Assembly: GCA_035506435.1 (NCBI GenBank)
Contig: DATJPK010000112.1
Location: forward strand, 1-35,389
DNA from: JACTUA01 sp035506435
GTDB lineage: Archaea; Halobacteriota; Methanomicrobia; Methanomicrobiales; JACTUA01
DNA: 35,389 nt
Reading direction: 5' to 3'
Below are positions 31,150 to 35,389 of this stretch, in pieces; position 1 is the first letter of the stretch; the number at the start of each line of letters is the position of its first letter. The position numbers were made by a program, and so were the translations under genes. A model generated the notes under the pieces. The model saw only the letters and a program-made list of their open reading frames with translations, was not told where the DNA came from and searched no databases.

Positions 31150-34107
31150 TCAGGTCCGGGGCTCGCAACTGCCGATGCAGATATAGGCGGTCTGGTTCGA
31201 GGTCGCGACCGGGGCCGGAGTGTCTCCGGGCTCTGGAACGGCCGCCGGGGCCGGGATGTCTGCGGCATCCGCATCCTGGACAATCCGGGAACCGGACGAG
31301 GGTGCGGATGCGCCGTCCGGTGCGGGTGAAGAGGCCTGGATCGCCTGGGTAACCGGGGTCACGGTGATGGTGACGGTCTCCGAGTCGGGGAGCGAGCCGT
31401 CGGATACCACGAAGGTGACGGTACAGGTCCCTGCCTGGGTCGTTTTTGGCGTCCAGGAGAAAGCCCCCGATGCGGCGTTGAAGGATGCCCCGGACGGTAA
31501 CCCGAGGGCCGAGTAGGTCAGGTCATCGCCATCGGGGTCAGTGGCACTGGCCGTGAATCCGAGCGGGGACCCCGCGTTGACTTTCCTGTTGCCAATGGGC
31601 TTGAGGACGGGCGGGCGGTTGCCGCGGGACCCGGTCGTGATCTCGAAAATATGCTCCCCTGACCCGGGATTCAGGGTCAGGTTGCCGGCCGAGAAGGACC
31701 AGGCGGTGAACGGGCTCCCGTCCCGTGTCACGCCGGTTACCGTTCCCGGGATCTGGAAGAGGGAAACCGGGGCCGATGCCGAGCTGCTCTTTGTCCCGAG
31801 GAGGATCCGGTCCCTGAGTTCCTCTCCCGATACATATGAGACCGACGATGTCGTCCTGATGAGCGGCTGCCCGAGGTACAGGAGGCTCGTCCCCCCGATC
31901 AGGGTGAAGTTCACCGGGCGGTCCGTCACCCGCGCGTAGACAGTCCTCGCATCGGTCTTGAACAGGCCGAAATACGAGATTCCCGTTCCCGAGTAGACGA
32001 AGTCGTCCCAGGACGAGGAATGGACATTCACAGCCGAGCCCTGCCCGGTCACCGTGATGGCCGTGGGTTTCTTTGCCGTCTCGGTACTGTACCTCGGGAG
32101 GAGGACCGTCACCCGGTAAAGGCTGTTTGCCGGCTGGCTCCTGAAGGAGACAACGGGGGAGTACACATCGCTCGCGGTATCGTACCCCGCGACTCTCCCG
32201 ACGTGCTTCTCCACCATGACCTCGGAGGCCGGCACGGTAAAGAGCTCGAGCGCGACGATCTTCCCGTACGGGTTGGTGACCTTCCAGCTGAGGTTATTCG
32301 ACAGGAGGCGGGTGTCGGTATCGCTCTTGTACGGGAGAGAGAGCCAGTCAACGAGCTTCCCGCTGACATTCAGTGTCCCCCTTACGTTCCCGACATTCTC
32401 CCCCGACGTGGGAGTGATGCTCAGTGTCGAGGGCCGGAAGATGGTCCTGAAGGTCCAGGGCTCGGTGCCCTTCAGACGGTCGATGAGGATGAAGTACTCC
32501 TTCCCCGGGAAGAGGATCGAGCGGGTGTACTGGATGGGGGAAGAGAGGGTGATCGAAAATCCCTGGCCTGTCCCGACCACCTTCGAGATGGTGGCCTTTG
32601 CCTCGAGGAACTCCGCCCAGGGGAGCATGGCCACGGGATCGACGGTGACCTTCGTATCGACCTCGCCGTAACTGCCCTTGAGGATACCCCGGGCGGCGGT
32701 CCCCGACCATGACGCGGTCGAGAAGGGTGTGCGTGGGTCCTCGATGGCTATCGTGTTGTGATGGATCTCGAACGGCCCATAGTACGCGTCGAGTACGCCC
32801 TTGTCCTCCCCGGCGTCCGCGAGGAGGAGATCGCCGCGGGAATAGTATTCCACCGAGAGCTGGTCGTTATGCTCGGTATCCCGGTTACTCCAGCTGTCGA
32901 CGTTGAAGGTGACGAGGGAGAGCCAGTCGGCGTCCGTCGCCCAGCTCCCGCGGAATACCTGGTAGACCGAGCTTGCGTCCAGGCGGCTGGTGAAAGGGGG
33001 GTTGTGGCGCGGGTCATGGGTGTACCCCTCGTAGGTCAGGTAGAGGAGGGACCCGGGGACGTCACCGAAGGTCCGCGAGTAGGGGAGGATTCCCTTTGCA
33101 CCGGTCTTATCGAGGTAGCTGAGTGCCTGGGCCCTCGTATCGTCGTCAAGGAGGTTGAGGATCCCCTCTTCGTATGTCCACCTGGTGTCGCCGAGGGTCA
33201 CGTAATTTGCACTGTAGTAATTCGGAAGGGAATCCCAGAGCTCGGCCGTAAACGCCCTCTTTGCCGCCGGGTAAACCTCGAAGATGTTCCGGCCGGTGAA
33301 AAAACTATAGACCTGGAACCAGCGGATCAGGTCATCCCCCACGTACGACTTGTACGCCCCGTTCAGGAACTTCCCCGAGCTCTCGTCGAACCCGAAACTG
33401 AGGAGGGACCTCCCTCCGGTGTCATGCAGCTTGTCGTTCACGAAGAGGTAATCGGTCCCGACCCGGTACCATTCTGCCGGGCCTGATGCCAGGAGGAGGT
33501 GGCTGGGATTCGTGTAATCGGAGAGGACGCAGCCGGCGATCCCCATGGCAGGGTACGCCTCGCCTTGGTAATCGGCGAACTGGATGACATTTCTCCAGGT
33601 GCCATGGTTATTCAGGTCCTGGTACACCGTGTCGGCGAGGGTCGCAAGCTTGTCCCGGATCTTCATGTCGTCTGCAGTGCTGAGCGCGGGCTGGATCCAG
33701 TCGTAGGTGAGCGAATATCCGGCGAGGCCGACCGCCCGGTCGGTGTTCGTGGAGTCGACCGTTCCCATGGCAAGGAGCGCCTCCTTCGCCTTCTGGGCAT
33801 ACTTCGGCTGCTTCGTTATCTGGTACGCGAGGCCGAGGTTCGAGGCATACCCGGCCCGGTAACACTCCCGGTTGTAGGAGCCGAGGGACTTCGTGAAGTC
33901 ACGGCCGAGCGAGGCATTCGCATCGGTCATCACCGCCTTCTCCCAGTCGCTCCATGGGCTCACCGCCCTGTTCCGGTAACCCGGTGTATCGGCAATGTTC
34001 TGGAAGAGGAGGGAGGGATGGGTCTGGGCGGATGCCGCCAGGGGGATGATGGCAGTTCCCAGGATAAAGATGGCAAAGACGAGCATTCCTGTCGGGAAAT
34101 CCCTCAT
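31150..34107 (-). CDS. Secreted heparinase II/III-like polysaccharide lyase with Ig-like domain
   Basis: The 985-residue product has a cleavable-looking signal peptide (TGMLVFAIFILGTAIIPLAASAQ) where its paralogue at 28373-30991 has an anchor. The catalytic fold follows: helical toroid with FADYQGEAYPAMGIAG and FGFDESSGKFLNGAY, then beta-sandwich with EHNDQLSVEYY (about 411), LLLADAGED and HHNTIAIED (about 446). Residues 838-925 form a He_PIG/cadherin-like module (NRPPVLKPIGNRKVNAG, DPDGDDLTYS, GTCTVTFVVSDG). A Pro/Ala/Ser-rich tail ends in TAYICIGSCEPRT, with two Cys and no TM helix or sorting signal. The ATG at 34107, with GGTG 6 nt upstream, is preferred to a GTG at 34116. It should cut an acidic extracellular glycan; the substrate is unknown. 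Confidence 0.86.
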   Translation of the reverse strand: MRDFPTGMLVFAIFILGTAIIPLAASAQTHPSLLFQNIADTPGYRNRAVSPWSDWEKAVMTDANASLGRDFTKSLGSYNRECYRAGYASNLGLAYQITKQPKYAQKAKEALLAMGTVDSTNTDRAVGLAGYSLTYDWIQPALSTADDMKIRDKLATLADTVYQDLNNHGTWRNVIQFADYQGEAYPAMGIAGCVLSDYTNPSHLLLASGPAEWYRVGTDYLFVNDKLHDTGGRSLLSFGFDESSGKFLNGAYKSYVGDDLIRWFQVYSFFTGRNIFEVYPAAKRAFTAELWDSLPNYYSANYVTLGDTRWTYEEGILNLLDDDTRAQALSYLDKTGAKGILPYSRTFGDVPGSLLYLTYEGYTHDPRHNPPFTSRLDASSVYQVFRGSWATDADWLSLVTFNVDSWSNRDTEHNDQLSVEYYSRGDLLLADAGEDKGVLDAYYGPFEIHHNTIAIEDPRTPFSTASWSGTAARGILKGSYGEVDTKVTVDPVAMLPWAEFLEAKATISKVVGTGQGFSITLSSPIQYTRSILFPGKEYFILIDRLKGTEPWTFRTIFRPSTLSITPTSGENVGNVRGTLNVSGKLVDWLSLPYKSDTDTRLLSNNLSWKVTNPYGKIVALELFTVPASEVMVEKHVGRVAGYDTASDVYSPVVSFRSQPANSLYRVTVLLPRYSTETAKKPTAITVTGQGSAVNVHSSSWDDFVYSGTGISYFGLFKTDARTVYARVTDRPVNFTLIGGTSLLYLGQPLIRTTSSVSYVSGEELRDRILLGTKSSSASAPVSLFQIPGTVTGVTRDGSPFTAWSFSAGNLTLNPGSGEHIFEITTGSRGNRPPVLKPIGNRKVNAGSPLGFTASATDPDGDDLTYSALGLPSGASFNAASGAFSWTPKTTQAGTCTVTFVVSDGSLPDSETVTITVTPVTQAIQASSPAPDGASAPSSGSRIVQDADAADIPAPAAVPEPGDTPAPVATSNQTAYICIGSCEPRT

Positions 34108-34150
34108 GAAAAGCACCGGTTAGATAGCTACAAGATATTTGTCATATTAA

Positions 34151-34160
34151 TATATATAAG
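34151..34160. promoter_or_regulatory. Symmetric TATA box shared by divergent genes
   Basis: TATATATAAG reads as a TATA box on both strands. On the minus strand it is about 49 bp ahead of the lyase ATG at 34107, giving a leader of about 20 nt with a GGTG. On the plus strand it is about 41 bp ahead of the ATG at 34197. The surrounding 34118-34230 is the most AT-rich part of the right half. Confidence 0.55.
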
Positions 34161-34196
34161 TCTCCTAAACTGATTCCTGTTTTATCATCGATATTT

Positions 34197-34376
34197 ATGA
34201 AAAGGAAAGATTTATTAAGGATTTTCCGGCTGGTCCGGAATAAAAAGCTTTTCATGTCCCCTTATGATCTGAACCTTGTGAACTCAGGGGAGGGGACACC
34301 GGTGGCATGGGTGGAGGGGGAAAATGTCCCTGCGGCGAAGATACATATATGCGCAGATTGGAAAGAATTCCGGTGA
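34197..34376 (+). CDS. Small protein of 59 residues, function unknown
   Basis: An uninterrupted frame of 59 codons runs from an ATG at 34197 to a TGA at 34374-34376. The product begins MKRKDLLRIFRLVRNKKLF, a basic amphipathic helix, and continues into a more balanced part (SPYDLNLVNSGEG, PVAWVEGENV) ending ADWKEFR. The composition looks like protein and not like a shadow frame. Its codons are AT-richer than those of its neighbours (AAA, TTA, ATA). A TATA box lies 37-46 bp upstream. The GGTGA that serves the next gene overlaps its stop codon, so the two genes seem coupled. It could be a small membrane-surface protein or the remnant of a longer gene; I do not recognise it. Confidence 0.55.
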   Translation: MKRKDLLRIFRLVRNKKLFMSPYDLNLVNSGEGTPVAWVEGENVPAAKIHICADWKEFR

Positions 34377-34391
34377 GGGGGTACCGTTCCG

Positions 34392-34985
34392 GTGAGATTT
34401 TCCTTTGCCCGGTTATTCCGCCGGCTCGGCATTCACCCCATGGTGCTCTATTCGATCAGCTCGACTGCGGAGATCAGGACCATTGAAACGAGAATTCCCG
34501 TCGTTTCGTCCGAGGTAACCCCCAAGAACGTTCAGGACGTCAGGGACATGAGGGACGGTCCCGTCGGGAAGAAATTCCGGAAATTCCTCGCGGAGGGCGA
34601 TACGGGCCTGTACGCGATGCTTGGGACGAAGGTGATCGGCCATGTCTGGTCGAGGGTCTGCACCGGGGACAGTCTCAGGGTCGACGGGCTCCTGGGGCTG
34701 CACCGGGGCGAGGCGATCATCCATTTCGCAATGGTCCGGGAGGAGTACCGGGGAAACAATATTTACCCGTACCTGCTGTCGGTACTGAGCAGAAAACTGT
34801 TTCTCGAGGATAACGTTCGCAGGGTTTCCATCCTGGCCGAGGCGGATAACCTCCCCTCCCGGCGGGGGATCGAGAAGGCCGGGTTCACCCGATCAGGGGA
34901 GCTGACCCGCCTGCCGTACCACAGGCTGATCGAGGTCTGGGACTCGGCATTCCATGCGGTATTTCATTCGGCCCGAAACCGCTGA
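34392..34985 (+). CDS. GNAT family acetyltransferase
   Basis: The 197-residue product has the GNAT core in its C-terminal two thirds: strand and turn IIHFAMVREEYRGNNIYPYLL, where YRGNN stands for the acetyl-CoA loop Q/RxxGxG/A, then a helix and VSILAEADNLPSRRGIEKAGFTRSGEL, the closing N-PS-R-GF pattern. The glycine positions of the CoA loop are not perfect, so the acyl donor may differ. The start is a GTG at 34392; GGTGA lies 15 nt before it. An ATG at 34440 would still keep the domain. Placed next to glycan genes, it may acetylate a sugar or an amino acid group, but the acceptor is unknown. Confidence 0.8.
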   Translation: MRFSFARLFRRLGIHPMVLYSISSTAEIRTIETRIPVVSSEVTPKNVQDVRDMRDGPVGKKFRKFLAEGDTGLYAMLGTKVIGHVWSRVCTGDSLRVDGLLGLHRGEAIIHFAMVREEYRGNNIYPYLLSVLSRKLFLEDNVRRVSILAEADNLPSRRGIEKAGFTRSGELTRLPYHRLIEVWDSAFHAVFHSARNR

Positions 34986-35008
34986 CGGATTTTACCCTTC
35001 CCGGGGGC

Positions 35009-35389
35009 TCAGACGATGAGCCTCGGCATGACGCCGATGAAATTCTCCGAGGTTACTGTGTCGCTTCCGTCAGCGTTATACACGGTGAGCGACACGGTGA
35101 AGGAACCGGTCGCGTAGGTGTGGACCGGGTTCTGGAGGTGGCTCGTCCCCCCGTCCCCGAACTTCCAGGACCACGTGGTCGGGCCGTTTTCCGACCGGTC
35201 CGTGAAGGTAACGGTGAGGGGCTCGGTCCCGTACTGGATATCGGCCGTGAATGCGGCGACCGGGGGATTTCTCTCCCCGACCGTGATGAGGTTCTCCCGT
35301 GAAATCATGTCCGAGCCATCCGGGTTCGCGACGGTCAGGTTGACTGTGTAGTTCCCGGGCGAGTAGCTGTGTACCGGGTTCTGCACGGT
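35009..35389 (-). CDS. PKD-repeat surface protein (5' end outside window)
   Basis: The frame is open from the right edge to a TGA at 35009-35011. The 126 visible residues hold the end of one PKD repeat (NPVHSYSPGNYTVNLTVANPDGSD) and one whole repeat with VAAFTADIQYG, FTDRSENGPTTWSWKFGDGG and HTYATGSFTVSLTVYNADGSD. The end, FIGVMPRLIV, comes straight after the repeat with no anchor or sorting signal. PKD repeats of this type are common in secreted proteins of methanogens and serve as spacers or binding modules. The N-terminal part and so the function lie outside the window. It converges on the GNAT gene, 23 bp away. Confidence 0.85.
   Translation of the reverse strand, partial: TVQNPVHSYSPGNYTVNLTVANPDGSDMISRENLITVGERNPPVAAFTADIQYGTEPLTVTFTDRSENGPTTWSWKFGDGGTSHLQNPVHTYATGSFTVSLTVYNADGSDTVTSENFIGVMPRLIV

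Noticed and set aside
31150..34107. C-terminal end TAYICIGSCEPRT of the secreted lyase as an archaeosortase signal
   Set aside because: No hydrophobic helix precedes it and no basic cluster follows; it does not fit any sorting-signal layout.
35009..35389. End FIGVMPRLIV of the PKD protein as a sorting signal or anchor
   Set aside because: Too short for a membrane helix and directly joined to the PKD repeat.

Overview
The window looks like a chromosome segment of a high-GC methanogenic archaeon, most likely order Methanomicrobiales. This rests on archaeal pilin-type N-termini, an archaellum/pilus-type platform protein pair, a KaiC/ArlH-like protein, an archaeosortase, PKD-rich surface proteins, GGTG/GGAGG ribosome-binding sites and TATA boxes 22-28 bp ahead of start codons. 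The species assignment is inference. No rRNA, tRNA, CRISPR array, insertion sequence or phage gene was seen.

Layout. (1) 1-6140: surface and pilus genes. A phosphate-binding PstS-like protein carrying an archaeal pilin-type N-terminus runs off the left edge. Two small membrane proteins and a KaiC/ArlH-like protein with a broken P-loop follow. A minus-strand operon then encodes a large PKD/Ig-type pilin and two platform (ArlJ/TadC-like) proteins, with no secretion ATPase beside them. (2) 6332-11458: a PKD lipoprotein, a second copy of one of the small membrane proteins, a thioredoxin with a CVHC active site, an archaeosortase, an MraY/GPT-family sugar-phosphate transferase and a DUF1616-like protein. 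(3) 11602-17567: a tight plus-strand run with a BshC-like protein, a PIG-L (BshB-like) deacetylase, a DUF354 GT-B glycosyltransferase-like protein, a FemAB-like acyltransferase and a Wzx-type flippase. (4) 17569-26099: two tandem-duplicated GT2 glycosyltransferases, a pyruvyl transferase, a second flippase that seems to start at CTG, and a 1241-residue membrane protein with a GT-C-like N-terminus and a long extracellular part. (5) 26129-35389: a minus-strand set of two heparinase II/III-like proteins, a second FemAB-like protein and a GT2, then a 59-codon small gene, a GNAT acetyltransferase and a PKD-repeat protein cut by the right edge.

How it fits together. From 9105 to about 34100 the genes make a coherent cell-surface polysaccharide or glycoconjugate locus: lipid-linked initiation (MraY/GPT family), extension (GT2, DUF354), decoration (pyruvyl transferase, PIG-L deacetylase, BshC-like, FemAB-like, GNAT), export (two flippases), trimming (two lyase-like proteins) and protein anchoring (archaeosortase). 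The most unusual part is the BshC-like, PIG-L and GT-B cassette. It has the same enzyme classes as bacillithiol synthesis but sits inside a surface-glycan cluster, which suggests an amino sugar that is unmasked and then aminoacylated. The pilus genes at the left may share the same surface.
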